Positions 38,224 through 47,394 of a stretch of 64,000 nucleotides of DNA are shown piece by piece. Origin of the DNA: Bacillus sp. V59.32b (GTDB lineage: Bacteria; Bacillota; Bacilli; Bacillales; DSM-1321); the NCBI RefSeq assembly GCF_003429085.1, contig NZ_QVTC01000030.1, forward strand, positions 1-64,000. Reading direction: 5' to 3'. The translations under genes and the position numbers were made by a program. The notes beneath the pieces are model-generated. The model made no database searches. It was not told the origin of the DNA and saw only the letters and a program-made list of their open reading frames with translations. Position 1 is the stretch's first letter, and each line of letters starts with the position of its first letter.

Positions 38224-38355
38224 AGCAAATAAGATGGATAGTTGATCTTTTAATGTAGTCATTAGATCTTCCAGTGAAACATCATCACGATTCGCTGTAG
38301 ATTCATATGTGCTTTGGAGCAGCTGAAAAAAGCTCTCCTGTTTTTGCTTGTCCAT
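38212..38355 (-). CDS. Small 47-residue protein, unknown
   Basis: Minus-strand ATG (38355) is preceded by TTGGAGGAAG, an excellent RBS at proper spacing. The product runs MDKQKQESFFQLLQSTYEST, through DDVSLEDLMTTL, and ends LFAEKN before TAA. It is soluble, acidic and helical, with no family I recognise. Codons look ordinary for the genome. It would be missed by length-filtered gene calling. It is convergent with yvoF and shares that gene's terminator hairpin on the other strand. Confidence 0.68.
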   Translation of the reverse strand: MDKQKQESFFQLLQSTYESTANRDDVSLEDLMTTLKDQLSILFAEKN

Positions 38356-38440
38356 AGTTGTTCTTCCTCCAAAATAATCAATAACAAATGATAGTTTCCC
38401 TGATTGATAGTCTTTTAAACATATTAAATGAAAAATAGAA

Positions 38441-38590
38441 TATCACCGAAATTCAGGATGTCACTGAAATTTGAGATATCACCGAAAATAGAAATATATC
38501 ACCGAAATTCAGGCTATATCACCGAAATTTGAAATATATCACCGATATTTGGGATATATCATCGAAAATCAAAATAATATATCATCGAAG
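38441..38590. repeat. Intergenic tandem array 3, unit ATATCACCGAAATTNRRA
   Basis: Eight copies of TCACCGAA (or TCATCGAA/TCACTGAA), starting at 38443, 38461, 38479, 38499, 38519, 38539, 38559 and 38582. The spacing is 18, 18, 20, 20, 20, 20 and 23 bp. An AT-rich half (AATTTGAAATATA) alternates with the core. It lies upstream of the 47-residue gene and beyond the sortase terminator. Confidence 0.88.
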
Positions 38591-38599
38591 TAGCGGCTT

Positions 38600-38630
38600 A
38601 AGAGAAAAAGGCTGCCAAATCAGCAGCCTT
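38600..38630 (-). terminator. Terminator of the sortase operon
   Basis: On the minus strand, AAGGCTGC (38630-38623) / GCAGCCTT (38615-38608) followed by TTTCTCTT. Confidence 0.8.
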
Positions 38631-38636
38631 TGCAGG

Positions 38637-38732
38637 GCAGAAAGGAAAGTATAAACTTTCCTTTCTCCATAAGTGTAACTACGTCTCTGTCTTCGCCTTA
38701 ACAGGCTCGTCAATCGACGAGTTTTCTTTATC
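38637..38732. repeat. Dispersed structured repeat, copy C
   Basis: A shorter form of copy A: stem 1 is now a perfect 12-bp hairpin, AGAAAGGAAAGT (38639-38650) / ACTTTCCTTTCT (38655-38666). Stem 2 is CTCGTC-AATC-GACGAG (38706-38721) followed by the same TTTTCTTTATC. The central block shared by copies A and B is absent. It abuts the sortase stop codon. Confidence 0.78.
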
Positions 38733-39384
38733 AGTTCAGTTCCGTTTTCAACAAATCAGCGACTAAAACATAACGTTCCGGTGCATCGCCGATGAAGTTA
38801 AATGGATAACAGGTCGTAACCGTCAGTGTAGCCTTAGGCTTAGGAACGATCACGGTCCGGTCGTCAGCATCTACAATGCGCACTTTCCTGACCTTATAGG
38901 TAAACGTTCCGGCTTCTGTTTTCGCCACAAGCAAATCACCTTTACCTACTTCACCGAGCTTACGGAAAACCGTGTCTCTGTGGCCTGATAAGACGGAGTT
39001 GTCTTTCTCACCGGGGAGAACCGACTTCGCGTAATGGCCAACCCCTTTTTCTAATTCATCTTCATCTGTGCCATGATAGATGGGGAGGCTTTTCTCAAGC
39101 TTAGGGATATACAGCTCTCCTACGACATCGCCCTTTTGCGGACGCTCCGGATAAAGAATGCCCGCTTCTTTCTCATTATCTTTCGCTTCAGTTGCAACCG
39201 GGGTGCTCTTTTGAGGTTTGCTCTCAGCTGCAACCTCAGGCTTATTAAACGTATAGATGGCATAGCCTTTTAGAAAAGTATAGGCGTTGGTGGTCGTAAA
39301 ATAAAAACCGCCGCAAAACAGCAATACTGCACAAACAATAAGCACCGTCTTCTTTTTCGAATGCTGTTTTTTATTCGTTTTCAT
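38731..39384 (-). CDS. Class D sortase
   Basis: 217 residues. N-terminal membrane anchor (about 13-31), a variable linker, and a sortase barrel at about 85-215. Catalytic His lies in VLSGHRDTVF, Cys in TVTTCYPFNF and Arg in APERYV. Class D sortases cleave LPXTA-like signals and attach proteins to the wall. The upstream gene encodes a protein with LPKTA, surely its substrate. The start is one base after that gene's stop, so translation is coupled; there is little RBS of its own. Confidence 0.92.
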   Translation of the reverse strand: MKTNKKQHSKKKTVLIVCAVLLFCGGFYFTTTNAYTFLKGYAIYTFNKPEVAAESKPQKSTPVATEAKDNEKEAGILYPERPQKGDVVGELYIPKLEKSLPIYHGTDEDELEKGVGHYAKSVLPGEKDNSVLSGHRDTVFRKLGEVGKGDLLVAKTEAGTFTYKVRKVRIVDADDRTVIVPKPKATLTVTTCYPFNFIGDAPERYVLVADLLKTELN

Positions 39385-39385
39385 C

Positions 39386-40369
39386 TTATTTCACAGACCC
39401 TGCTTTTTTCATAAATACAATGGATCCGCCAATCAGAAGCAGTCCAATTAGCATTCCAGCCATATAGTCACCGGCTGTTTTCGGAAGCTTGCCGCCCATT
39501 TCTGTCTTTACTGGCGTAGTTTTTGTTGCATCCTTGAGGCCATCTCCGACATCTTCTATTAGGTCGTCATTAAACATTTCAGGGGTGATGATTAAATCCA
39601 GAAGTTTCTCATTTGTATTAAGAGCGTAAACATTTATCTTTAAAACAGCATCCTCACTTAATTCCTCAATCTCCATTAATGCTTGAAGGGAGAGATCTTT
39701 CTCAACGCCATTTTGGACGAGCGCATACGTGAATTTCACTTGGAAGATACGTTGTATTTCATCATAGATAGCTAACATTTCAGCGACTTCTTCTTCAGAG
39801 ATTTCATCCATTGTCTCGAATTCTCCGACAGACATCATTTCATCGGCAAGCAGGTCGAGTTCAGCCAAAGCGCCCTCGATATCTGAACCTTTACGAACAG
39901 TGTTCAAATGATCATAAAGTTTTCCATATTCTTCTTTGGTGATGCTAAATTCATCGAAGACATCCTTCATTGCTAAATAAAACTCGTCTTCTAATTGATC
40001 GTACAGATAGTCGTTGAGGTCGTTCACAAAATAGAAGTTGTCGACAATTTCTTCGCCGTCTTCTAATTCACCATAAGCTATCAGCATTTCTTCAAGTTCT
40101 TCCTTTGACATCTGGTTTTTATCCAAAAATTCCGCAAGAGTAGCTTCTGTGAGCGGCTTCCCTAATTTTTTACGTAATTCTGAAATCGATTCATAATCTT
40201 CAATCGCAGGATATTGCATAGCGGCTAAATACTCTCTTAACTCTGGCTCATTCATCCCTACTTCAGCTAGATAAGCGTCCAATTCAGCTGGAGGTATAGC
40301 AGCAAAAACAGGGACACTGGACATAAATACGATAACAGCACTGGCAATAATCATCATCAACTTCTTCAT
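39386..40369 (-). CDS. Processed acidic surface protein with LPKTA sorting signal
   Basis: 327 residues. Signal peptide at about 1-23 (ending VFA), a long very acidic helical body rich in Glu/Asp (short repeats such as EEEVAEML and ELEDGEE), then the sorting signal LPKTAG (near residue 298), a hydrophobic helix and a basic tail KKAGSVK. This matches the LPXTA 'processed acidic surface protein' family found next to class D sortases in Bacilli. It should be cut and anchored by the sortase encoded next. Its role on the surface is not known. Confidence 0.87.
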   Translation of the reverse strand: MKKLMMIIASAVIVFMSSVPVFAAIPPAELDAYLAEVGMNEPELREYLAAMQYPAIEDYESISELRKKLGKPLTEATLAEFLDKNQMSKEELEEMLIAYGELEDGEEIVDNFYFVNDLNDYLYDQLEDEFYLAMKDVFDEFSITKEEYGKLYDHLNTVRKGSDIEGALAELDLLADEMMSVGEFETMDEISEEEVAEMLAIYDEIQRIFQVKFTYALVQNGVEKDLSLQALMEIEELSEDAVLKINVYALNTNEKLLDLIITPEMFNDDLIEDVGDGLKDATKTTPVKTEMGGKLPKTAGDYMAGMLIGLLLIGGSIVFMKKAGSVK

Positions 40370-40675
40370 TTTACTCCCCCATTGTTCTCTATGAAATAAT
40401 ATCTACTAGAAAATTATAATCGATTTACAGAAAAAGGAATAGATAAATTTTTGGAATTTACAATAATAGTATTCTTTATATAAATAAACTAGTAAAAATC
40501 GGCTGTTGAATGTTCTGCTCTTGACTGAAAAAGTCATCAAAGGTAAACTGTTTTATAACTTCACTTTATTAGCGAACTAAAGCGTTTTAGAAAATTCTTT
40601 CTTTTAAATAGAGAAAAGATTGTGCAATGAGAAATAATAATAGAAGCTATTTATTAATAAAAAGGACGTGTCGCC
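40370..40675. other. Divergent leader: acidic-protein gene and his operon
   Basis: 306 bp, AT-rich, no gene. No T-box core (GGGTGGNACC) or other known riboswitch is visible before hisZ. A near-perfect palindrome CTAAAGCGTTTTAG lies at 40577-40590, a possible operator. No confident -35/-10 pair could be assigned. Confidence 0.4.
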
Positions 40676-41857
40676 GTGACTAAGCCGTTTATGTTTGAAA
40701 AACCACTCGGAATGAGAGACACTCTTCCGCTTTTATATGAGACAAAAGCAGTCATTCGAAATAAGATGAGCGAGGAAATTAGCAAGTGGGGCTATCAATT
40801 TATAGAAACGCCTGCCTTGGAATTTTACGAAACAATCGGGGAGGCTTCGGCCATATTGGACGCTCAATTGTTTAAGCTCCTGGACAGAGAGGGACATACA
40901 CTTGTACTCCGTCCGGATATGACGGCGCCGATTGCGAGAATGGCGGCTTCCAAACTCTTGAAGCAGCAAACTCCGATCCGCCTAGCATATTCTGAAAATG
41001 TTTATCGCGCCCAGCAAAGAGAAGGCGGTAAGCCGGCGGAATTTGAGCAGATTGGGATTGAGTGTATTGGCAACGATTCAATTAGCGCAGATGCAGAAAT
41101 TATCTCTTTACTGGTTTCGGCGCTGAAGGCGGCTGGCCTGGATGGGTTTAAGGTTTCCATCGGGCATATAGGCTTTCTGCAGGAATTGTTTATCAGCATC
41201 CTCGGTAATGAAGAAAGAGCCGCAAATTTGCGAAAGTTTTTATATGAAAAAAATTACGTGGGCTACCGGGAGCATGTAAAATCCCTTCCGCTTTCTTCTA
41301 TTGATAAGCAAAGGTTGATACAGTTTATTTCACTTCGCGGCGGAGAGGAGTCCATAGACAATGCCATGAAGCTCCTTGAAAATAACAAGGGCAAAAATAC
41401 TTTATACGAATTAAAAGAATTACTCGCCCAATTAAAAGAGTTTGGTGTTGAACAATATATTAGCTTCGATTTAACGCTTGTCAGCCATATGAGCTACTAT
41501 ACGGGGACACTGTTTGAAGTGTATGCCGCGGAAATCGGATCGCCGATCGGCAACGGCGGCAGATATGACAGCCTGCTCCAAAAATTTGGCTGGAATGTGC
41601 CGGCAACGGGTTTTGCGATCCGGATGGACCAATTGGCTGAAGCACTAGGGGAGCTAAAAAGCGGAGAACCTATTGAATGCGTTCTATTTTCCTCTGAATA
41701 TAGAAAAGAAGCACTCGCTTATGCGCAGAAAAGACGTCTTGAAGGAAAACGAGTAACGACTCAGGATATAAATGCGGTTCAAAATGTGGATTCGTTTACA
41801 GCCATATTCTCTAAAGTGCAATACTTCATTGGCAAGGGAGGTAACGAAAATGAGTAG
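40676..41857 (+). CDS. hisZ: ATP phosphoribosyltransferase regulatory subunit
   Basis: 393 residues, start GTG behind AAAGGACG. It has the class II histidyl-tRNA synthetase-like fold: motif 1 region [13 protein letters not shown], motif 2 [30 protein letters not shown], and [12 protein letters not shown], but lacks the anticodon-binding domain. HisZ binds the short-form HisG and is needed for its activity and feedback by histidine. First gene of the his operon. Overlaps hisG by 8 bp. Confidence 0.96.
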   Translation: MTKPFMFEKPLGMRDTLPLLYETKAVIRNKMSEEISKWGYQFIETPALEFYETIGEASAILDAQLFKLLDREGHTLVLRPDMTAPIARMAASKLLKQQTPIRLAYSENVYRAQQREGGKPAEFEQIGIECIGNDSISADAEIISLLVSALKAAGLDGFKVSIGHIGFLQELFISILGNEERAANLRKFLYEKNYVGYREHVKSLPLSSIDKQRLIQFISLRGGEESIDNAMKLLENNKGKNTLYELKELLAQLKEFGVEQYISFDLTLVSHMSYYTGTLFEVYAAEIGSPIGNGGRYDSLLQKFGWNVPATGFAIRMDQLAEALGELKSGEPIECVLFSSEYRKEALAYAQKRRLEGKRVTTQDINAVQNVDSFTAIFSKVQYFIGKGGNENE

Positions 41858-42491
41858 CTTTTTAACGATTGCGATGCCAAAGGGAAGAATCTTTGAGGAA
41901 GCGGTAGAGCTATTAAGAAAAGCGGACTTCCGGTTGCCTCCGGAGTTTGATGATTCCCGGAAGTTAATTATTGAGGTCGAGGAGGAAAACCTCCGCTTCA
42001 TGCTGGCAAAACCGATGGACGTCGTTACCTATGTCGAACACGGTGTGGCGGACATTGGAATTGCCGGAAAAGATGTTATGCTGGAAGAGGAGAGGGACGT
42101 ATATGAACTCCTCGATTTAAAAATTAGTGCCTGTTACTTAGCGGTCGCGGGTCTTCCTGGTACAAAGCTTAGTGATGTCACTCCGAAAATCGCCAGCAAA
42201 TATCCGAATGTGGCTTCCGGTTATTTCCGTGAACAGGGTGAGCAGGTGGAAATCATTAAATTGAATGGTTCCATCGAATTGGCGCCATTAATCGGCCTTG
42301 CTGACCGAATCGTCGATATTGTATCTACAGGACAAACGTTGAGGGACAACGGTTTAGTAGAGTACGCCAGAATCGCAGAGGTTACATCTAGACTGATTGC
42401 AAACCCAGTGAGCTATCGGATTAAAGAACAGCGAATAACGGAAATTGTCGAGCGGCTTACGCCGGTTATCGAATCGTTAGCCCGAGAATAA
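41850..42491 (+). CDS. hisG: ATP phosphoribosyltransferase, short form
   Basis: 213 residues. I chose ATG 41850 ([14 protein letters not shown]), after GGGAGGT; a longer in-frame start at 41772 lies inside hisZ. It has [11 protein letters not shown], then the phosphoribosyl-binding [15 protein letters not shown]. It catalyses the first step of histidine synthesis, condensing ATP and PRPP. The short form needs HisZ, present upstream. Confidence 0.97.
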   Translation: MSSFLTIAMPKGRIFEEAVELLRKADFRLPPEFDDSRKLIIEVEEENLRFMLAKPMDVVTYVEHGVADIGIAGKDVMLEEERDVYELLDLKISACYLAVAGLPGTKLSDVTPKIASKYPNVASGYFREQGEQVEIIKLNGSIELAPLIGLADRIVDIVSTGQTLRDNGLVEYARIAEVTSRLIANPVSYRIKEQRITEIVERLTPVIESLARE

Positions 42492-42510
42492 ATGACTCCG
42501 AGGTGAGAGT

Positions 42511-43773
42511 ATGAAAATTGAGAGGTATACAGAAGGGATATCCTTGAAACGTTCGGTTGACTCAGGTACAGAGGAGCAAAGGAAGACCGTTCAGGAAATC
42601 ATTTCAGAGGTAAGAAATAACGGCGATTCGGCATTGTTTACATTTACGAACCGTTTTGATGGAGTGGAATTGTCGGATCTTATGGTTACCGATAGTGAAC
42701 TAGAAGAAGGCATGGCGGTACTTGGCGAAGAATATATCAAAATCATTCGTGAAGCGGCTGCGAACATAAAATCCTTCCATCAAAAACAGCAACGCAATTC
42801 CTGGATGACGACGGATGAAACTGGAAGCATGCTTGGCCAAAAGGTTACACCACTGGATGCGGTCGGAGTTTATGTTCCTGGAGGGACGGCTGCTTATCCA
42901 TCATCTGTTTTGATGAATGTCATGCCTGCGCTCGTTGCCGGGGTAAAGCGGATTGTTATGGTCTCACCTCCCGGTAAAGACGGCAAGCTGGCACCAGCGG
43001 TACTCGCTGCTGCGAAAATAGCGGGTGTCACAGAGATCTATAAGGTAGGCGGTGCCCAGGCGGTTGCGGCTCTTGCGTATGGAACAGAATCGATTGAGAA
43101 GGTCGATAAGATTGTCGGGCCTGGAAACATTTATGTAGCGCTGGCAAAACGGGAGGTTTTTGGCGATGTAGCCATTGATATGATCGCCGGTCCCAGCGAG
43201 ATTACGGTGCTTGCAGATGAGACAGCGATTGCTTCGGAAGCTGCTGCAGATTTGCTTTCGCAGGCAGAGCATGACCCGCGAGCATGCAGTATATTGGTAA
43301 CAACTTCACCAAAATTAGCAGAGGAAGTTTCTCTTGAGGTGGAAAGTCAGCTTAAGCAGCTTCCGCGCCGGGAAATTGCAGAACAATCGATTAGAGATTA
43401 TGGTCGGATCATCCTCTGTGCAGATATGGATCAGGCGATTGATGCGGTCAATGGGCTGGCACCGGAACATCTGGAAGTCTTGACTATAAAGCCGCTGGAA
43501 GTGATGGCGAAAATCCGCCATGCTGGTGCGATTTTTCTTGGACGATACAGCACAGAGCCGGTGGGGGATTATTTTGCCGGACCGAATCATGTGCTCCCGA
43601 CGAATGGGACAGCCAGATTTTCGAGTCCTTTGAACGTCGATGACTTCCAAAAAAAATCAAGCATCATTATGTATAGTGAAGAAGCGTTTAGGGCTAACGC
43701 TGCAAAAATTGCTGCTTTTGCCCGATTGGAAGGCCTTGAGGCTCACGCCAGGGCCGTTGAAGCAAGGAAATAA
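42511..43773 (+). CDS. hisD: Histidinol dehydrogenase
   Basis: 420 residues. Family signature region with [21 protein letters not shown] and [15 protein letters not shown], catalytic Glu/His in GLAPEHLEV and zinc-site residues in QAEHDPRA. The two-step oxidation of histidinol to histidine uses NAD and ends the pathway. RBS GAGGTGAGAG. 19 bp after hisG. Confidence 0.97.
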   Translation: MKIERYTEGISLKRSVDSGTEEQRKTVQEIISEVRNNGDSALFTFTNRFDGVELSDLMVTDSELEEGMAVLGEEYIKIIREAAANIKSFHQKQQRNSWMTTDETGSMLGQKVTPLDAVGVYVPGGTAAYPSSVLMNVMPALVAGVKRIVMVSPPGKDGKLAPAVLAAAKIAGVTEIYKVGGAQAVAALAYGTESIEKVDKIVGPGNIYVALAKREVFGDVAIDMIAGPSEITVLADETAIASEAAADLLSQAEHDPRACSILVTTSPKLAEEVSLEVESQLKQLPRREIAEQSIRDYGRIILCADMDQAIDAVNGLAPEHLEVLTIKPLEVMAKIRHAGAIFLGRYSTEPVGDYFAGPNHVLPTNGTARFSSPLNVDDFQKKSSIIMYSEEAFRANAAKIAAFARLEGLEAHARAVEARK

Positions 43774-43800
43774 CGGTTCTCATATAGGAGGTATGACAAG

Positions 43801-44388
43801 ATGGAACGAGTTGCTAAAATAGAGCGGAATACAAATGAAACAAAGATAAAATTGGATTTTTCGATAGATGGAGAAGGCAAATCTGTGATTGAGACGGGCG
43901 TTCCCTTCATGACGCATATGCTCGATTTATTCACTAAGCATGGGCACTTCGATATGACCGTTGATGCTAAGGGTGATATTGATGTGGATGACCATCACAC
44001 GACAGAGGATATTGGGATTTGCCTTGGCCAGGCCCTTGTAAAGGCACTTGGTGATAAAAAAGGAATCAGGCGTTACGGGAATGCTTTCGTACCGATGGAT
44101 GAAGCTTTGGCTCAGGTCGTTGTTGACTTAAGCAATCGTCCTCACTTGGAGTTCCGTGCTTCTTTTCCATCGCAAAAAGTGGGGACCTTTGACACGGAGC
44201 TTGTGCATGAATTTCTCTGGAAGCTGGCGCTTGAAGCGAGAATGAACCTGCATGTAATTGTTCATTACGGCCAGAATACACACCATATTATTGAGGCGAT
44301 TTTTAAAGCGTTGGCTCGCGCTCTTGACGAGGCAACGTCAATTGACCCGAGGGTAAAGGGGATTCCTTCGACGAAGGGAATGTTATAG
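43801..44388 (+). CDS. hisB: Imidazoleglycerol-phosphate dehydratase
   Basis: 195 residues, a monofunctional enzyme without the phosphatase half seen in enterobacteria. Metal-binding [10 protein letters not shown] near 60-69 and [12 protein letters not shown] near the end are intact. It makes imidazole acetol phosphate, step 6. RBS AGGAGG. It is followed with no gap by hisH. Confidence 0.97.
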   Translation: MERVAKIERNTNETKIKLDFSIDGEGKSVIETGVPFMTHMLDLFTKHGHFDMTVDAKGDIDVDDHHTTEDIGICLGQALVKALGDKKGIRRYGNAFVPMDEALAQVVVDLSNRPHLEFRASFPSQKVGTFDTELVHEFLWKLALEARMNLHVIVHYGQNTHHIIEAIFKALARALDEATSIDPRVKGIPSTKGML

Positions 44389-45024
44389 ATGATTGGTATT
44401 ATCGATTACGGCATGGGCAATTTGTTTAGCGTAAGCCAGGCATTGGAGCGGCTTGGTACGGAATGGTTCATTTCCGATAAACCTGAGGAGCTTAGAAATG
44501 CCAGGGGACTCATTCTGCCGGGTGTCGGTTCCTATAAAGATGCGATGACTTTGCTAGACAGACAGGAATTGACAGGGTTTATAAAAGATTATGCAAACAG
44601 CGGTAAGCCATTACTTGGGATTTGCCTAGGGATGCAGCTGCTATTTGACGAAAGTGAAGAGAATGGCTTGTCTAAAGGGTTGTCTTTGCTGCCTGGAAAG
44701 GTTGTTCGCTTTCCTGGAACAGATGGCGAAGGAGAAAGCTATAAAGTTCCGCATATGGGGTGGAACCTGCTGAATTTTAAGAACGAGTCAGAGTTGCTCA
44801 AAGGCCTTAAAGAAGATTATGTTTATTTTGTTCATTCCTACTATGTGAAAACAGCAGAAGAGAGTGTAGTTAAAGCTTCCGCCGGCTATTATGAAGAAGT
44901 TCCGGCGATAGTTGGCAAGGATTCAGTATATGGCATGCAATTTCACCCTGAAAAAAGTGGAGAAATGGGAATGTCACTTTTAAAGAATTACCTGGAACTA
45001 GTGGAAAGGAAGGTCAGCCGATGA
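44389..45024 (+). CDS. hisH: Imidazole glycerol phosphate synthase, glutaminase subunit
   Basis: 211 residues, class I glutamine amidotransferase. Nucleophile Cys in [10 protein letters not shown] (near residue 80), oxyanion GVGSYKDAM, and the His/Glu pair in QFHPEKSG. It supplies ammonia to HisF. ATG directly follows the hisB stop, with RBS GAAGGGA in hisB. Ends overlapping hisA by 4 bp. Confidence 0.97.
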   Translation: MIGIIDYGMGNLFSVSQALERLGTEWFISDKPEELRNARGLILPGVGSYKDAMTLLDRQELTGFIKDYANSGKPLLGICLGMQLLFDESEENGLSKGLSLLPGKVVRFPGTDGEGESYKVPHMGWNLLNFKNESELLKGLKEDYVYFVHSYYVKTAEESVVKASAGYYEEVPAIVGKDSVYGMQFHPEKSGEMGMSLLKNYLELVERKVSR

Positions 45025-45755
45025 GCAATTTTACGATCTATCCGGCAATTGATATGCGTGGGGGAAAATGTGTCCGCTTGATTCAGGGAGACTATAATCA
45101 GGAAACCGTATATGGCGATTCTCCCTTTGATATGGCTAATAGCTTTGCAAATCAAGGTGCCGAATGGATTCATATGGTTGATTTGGACGGTGCAAAAGCA
45201 GGCGGACGAGTGAACGATGCATACGTGATGCAGGCCGCCAAGCAATTATCTGCTAAGATTCAGATTGGCGGAGGTATACGGACAGAAGAGGATGTGGCCT
45301 ATTATCTTGAAAATGGCATATCACGAGTAATCCTCGGCAGTGTTGCTGTCTCGGATCCAATTTTTACAAAGGAAATGATCCGAAAATACGGGAAACAAAT
45401 CGCCATCGGAATCGATGCGAAGGATGGAAAAGCCGCCACACACGGCTGGCTGCAAACATCAGAGACCGATGCTTATGAGCTTGGGAAAGCGGTCGCTGAT
45501 GCCGGTGCTGAGGTATTTATCGTAACCGATATTGCAACGGATGGCATGCTTTCGGGCCCGAATATTGACGGCGTTGTCCGGATGGCAGAGGAAACGGGAA
45601 AGCATGTGATTGCATCAGGTGGCATTAGCGGTCTCGAGGATTTAACCGCACTTAAGGCTGTCCAGTCACACGGGATTATCGGGGCGATTGTCGGAAAAGC
45701 CATTTATTCGAATCGGTTCACCGTTAAAGAAGCATTAGAAAAGGTGCGTGGTTAA
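45021..45755 (+). CDS. hisA: ProFAR isomerase (HisA)
   Basis: 244 residues, a TIM barrel of two half-barrels. Catalytic Asp in [12 protein letters not shown] and Asp in [14 protein letters not shown]; phosphate loops GGGIRTEED and ASGGISG. It isomerises ProFAR to PRFAR. The start ATG overlaps the hisH stop (ATGA). RBS GGAAGG. Confidence 0.97.
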   Translation: MSNFTIYPAIDMRGGKCVRLIQGDYNQETVYGDSPFDMANSFANQGAEWIHMVDLDGAKAGGRVNDAYVMQAAKQLSAKIQIGGGIRTEEDVAYYLENGISRVILGSVAVSDPIFTKEMIRKYGKQIAIGIDAKDGKAATHGWLQTSETDAYELGKAVADAGAEVFIVTDIATDGMLSGPNIDGVVRMAEETGKHVIASGGISGLEDLTALKAVQSHGIIGAIVGKAIYSNRFTVKEALEKVRG

Positions 45756-46514
45756 ATGCTTACTAAACGAATCATTCCCTGCCTCGATGTAAAAGAGGGA
45801 CGTGTCGTAAAAGGGATTCAGTTCGTGTCGCTTCGGGACGCCGGTGATCCAGTTGAGCTCGCCGCTTTTTACGATCAAGAAGGAGCAGATGAGCTGGTTT
45901 TCCTTGATATTTCAGCATCGCATGAAGGCAGACAGACGATGGTCGAAGTTGTAAAGGCCGTTGCGGCGAGCCTGGCAATTCCGTTTACCGTAGGCGGGGG
46001 AATCAACTCGCTTGAGGATATGAAGCGGATTTTGCGGGCGGGAGCTGATAAAGTTTCCTTGAACACAGCCGCCGTACTGCGTCCGGAGTTAATAGATGAA
46101 GGAGCTGGCTATTTCGGTTCTCAGTGTATCGTCATTGCGATAGATGCCAAATATGACGAATCGATCGGCACCTGGCGAGTTTATACACATGGCGGCAGAC
46201 AACCGACAGAGCGGGATGTGATCGGCTGGGCCAAGGAAGCGGTTGACCGGGGAGCCGGCGAAATATTGCTGACGAGCATGGATAACGACGGTGAAAAAAG
46301 CGGCTTTAATTTGGACTTAACGAAAGCGGTAAGCGGAGCAGTAACGGTCCCGGTTATTGCATCGGGAGGAGCCGGAAACGCTGAACATTTTGAAAATGCC
46401 TTTAAAGAGGGGAAAGCGGATGCTGCGCTGGCCGCGTCTATTTTTCATTATAAAGAGACTTCGGTTAAAGAGGTAAAATCGTTTCTTAAACAGCAAGGAG
46501 TGGTAGTGAGATGA
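45756..46514 (+). CDS. hisF: Imidazole glycerol phosphate synthase, cyclase subunit
   Basis: 252 residues, a TIM barrel. Catalytic Asp in [12 protein letters not shown] and Asp in [13 protein letters not shown]; phosphate sites [10 protein letters not shown] and ASGGAGN. With HisH it makes imidazole glycerol phosphate and AICAR, linking to purine synthesis. It begins directly after the hisA stop; RBS AAAAGGTG in hisA. Confidence 0.98.
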   Translation: MLTKRIIPCLDVKEGRVVKGIQFVSLRDAGDPVELAAFYDQEGADELVFLDISASHEGRQTMVEVVKAVAASLAIPFTVGGGINSLEDMKRILRAGADKVSLNTAAVLRPELIDEGAGYFGSQCIVIAIDAKYDESIGTWRVYTHGGRQPTERDVIGWAKEAVDRGAGEILLTSMDNDGEKSGFNLDLTKAVSGAVTVPVIASGGAGNAEHFENAFKEGKADAALAASIFHYKETSVKEVKSFLKQQGVVVR

Positions 46515-47146
46515 ATATAGATAACGTCAAATTTGATGAGAATGGCTTAATATCTGCCATCGTTCAGGATGCGGACTCAAAGGAAGTCCTAACTCTTGCG
46601 TATATGAATAAAGAGTCACTTCAGCTTTCGCTGGAGAAAGGGGAAACGTGGTTCTTTAGCCGTTCAAGGAATGAATTGTGGCATAAAGGAGAAACGAGCG
46701 GCAATACCCAGAAGATCGTTGAAATGAAATTGGATTGTGACAGTGATGCTTTGGTTGTCTTAGTCAAGCCGACCGGGCCTGCCTGTCATAATGGCACGAC
46801 CAGCTGCTTTACAGAAACAGTGTATCAAACAGATAACTCTTCTGCTGCTCAAACCGATGCCGCATTTTTGCTGGAATTAGAAGCATTGATTGGCGAACGA
46901 AAGAAATCGCTGCCTGAAGACTCATATACGACCTACTTATTCGAAAAGGGAGTAGACAAAATCCTGAAAAAAGTCGGAGAAGAAGCGGCTGAGGTCATTA
47001 TTGCCGCTAAAAATAGAAGCCATGAAGAATTATCTTTAGAAACAGCGGACTTATTATACCACTTGCTTGTTTTGCTTCAGGAACAAGAACTGCCATTGGA
47101 AGCCGTACTGACGGTTCTTAAGCAAAGACACGCCGTGAAAGAATAA
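46511..47146 (+). CDS. hisI: Bifunctional phosphoribosyl-AMP cyclohydrolase / phosphoribosyl-ATP pyrophosphatase
   Basis: 211 residues (HisIE fusion). The N-terminal cyclohydrolase (about 1-110) has [13 protein letters not shown] and the metal-binding DCDSDALV with Cys residues in [12 protein letters not shown]. The C-terminal pyrophosphohydrolase (about 120-205) has [15 protein letters not shown]. It performs steps 2 and 3. ATGA overlap with hisF. Last gene of the operon, followed by a terminator. Confidence 0.97.
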   Translation: MNIDNVKFDENGLISAIVQDADSKEVLTLAYMNKESLQLSLEKGETWFFSRSRNELWHKGETSGNTQKIVEMKLDCDSDALVVLVKPTGPACHNGTTSCFTETVYQTDNSSAAQTDAAFLLELEALIGERKKSLPEDSYTTYLFEKGVDKILKKVGEEAAEVIIAAKNRSHEELSLETADLLYHLLVLLQEQELPLEAVLTVLKQRHAVKE

Positions 47147-47152
47147 AAACGG

Positions 47153-47182
47153 GAAGGAGATAGAACTCTCCTTCTCTTTTTT
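47153..47182 (+). terminator. Terminator of the his operon
   Basis: GAAGGAGA (47153-47160) / TCTCCTTC (47167-47174) followed by TCTTTTTT. Confidence 0.88.
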
Positions 47183-47330
47183 ATTTAGCTGAATCAATTT
47201 CATAATTCCTTTTTATAACGAAACGCAAATTCGCGTAATCTAAACCAGTTTATAACTGGCATAAAATAAAATGGATATCAAACCAGTGAAAACTCCATTT
47301 TCAGCTCGCAGCCCCTGTGGGTTCCCAAAG

Positions 47331-47360
47331 TTACGCAAACCCCGTCCGATATGGTATACT
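47331..47360 (+). promoter_or_regulatory. yvcD promoter
   Basis: TTACGC (47331-47336), 18 bp, TATACT (47355-47360) with the TGG extended -10; the start codon is 35 bp downstream. Confidence 0.5.
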
Positions 47361-47394
47361 ACTATAGTTAAAGAACTTGAAGATGGAGGATTTC

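Noticed and set aside
40370-40675. T-box riboswitch before the his operon
   Set aside because: Searched for the specifier region and the GGGTGGNACC T-box core; neither is present.
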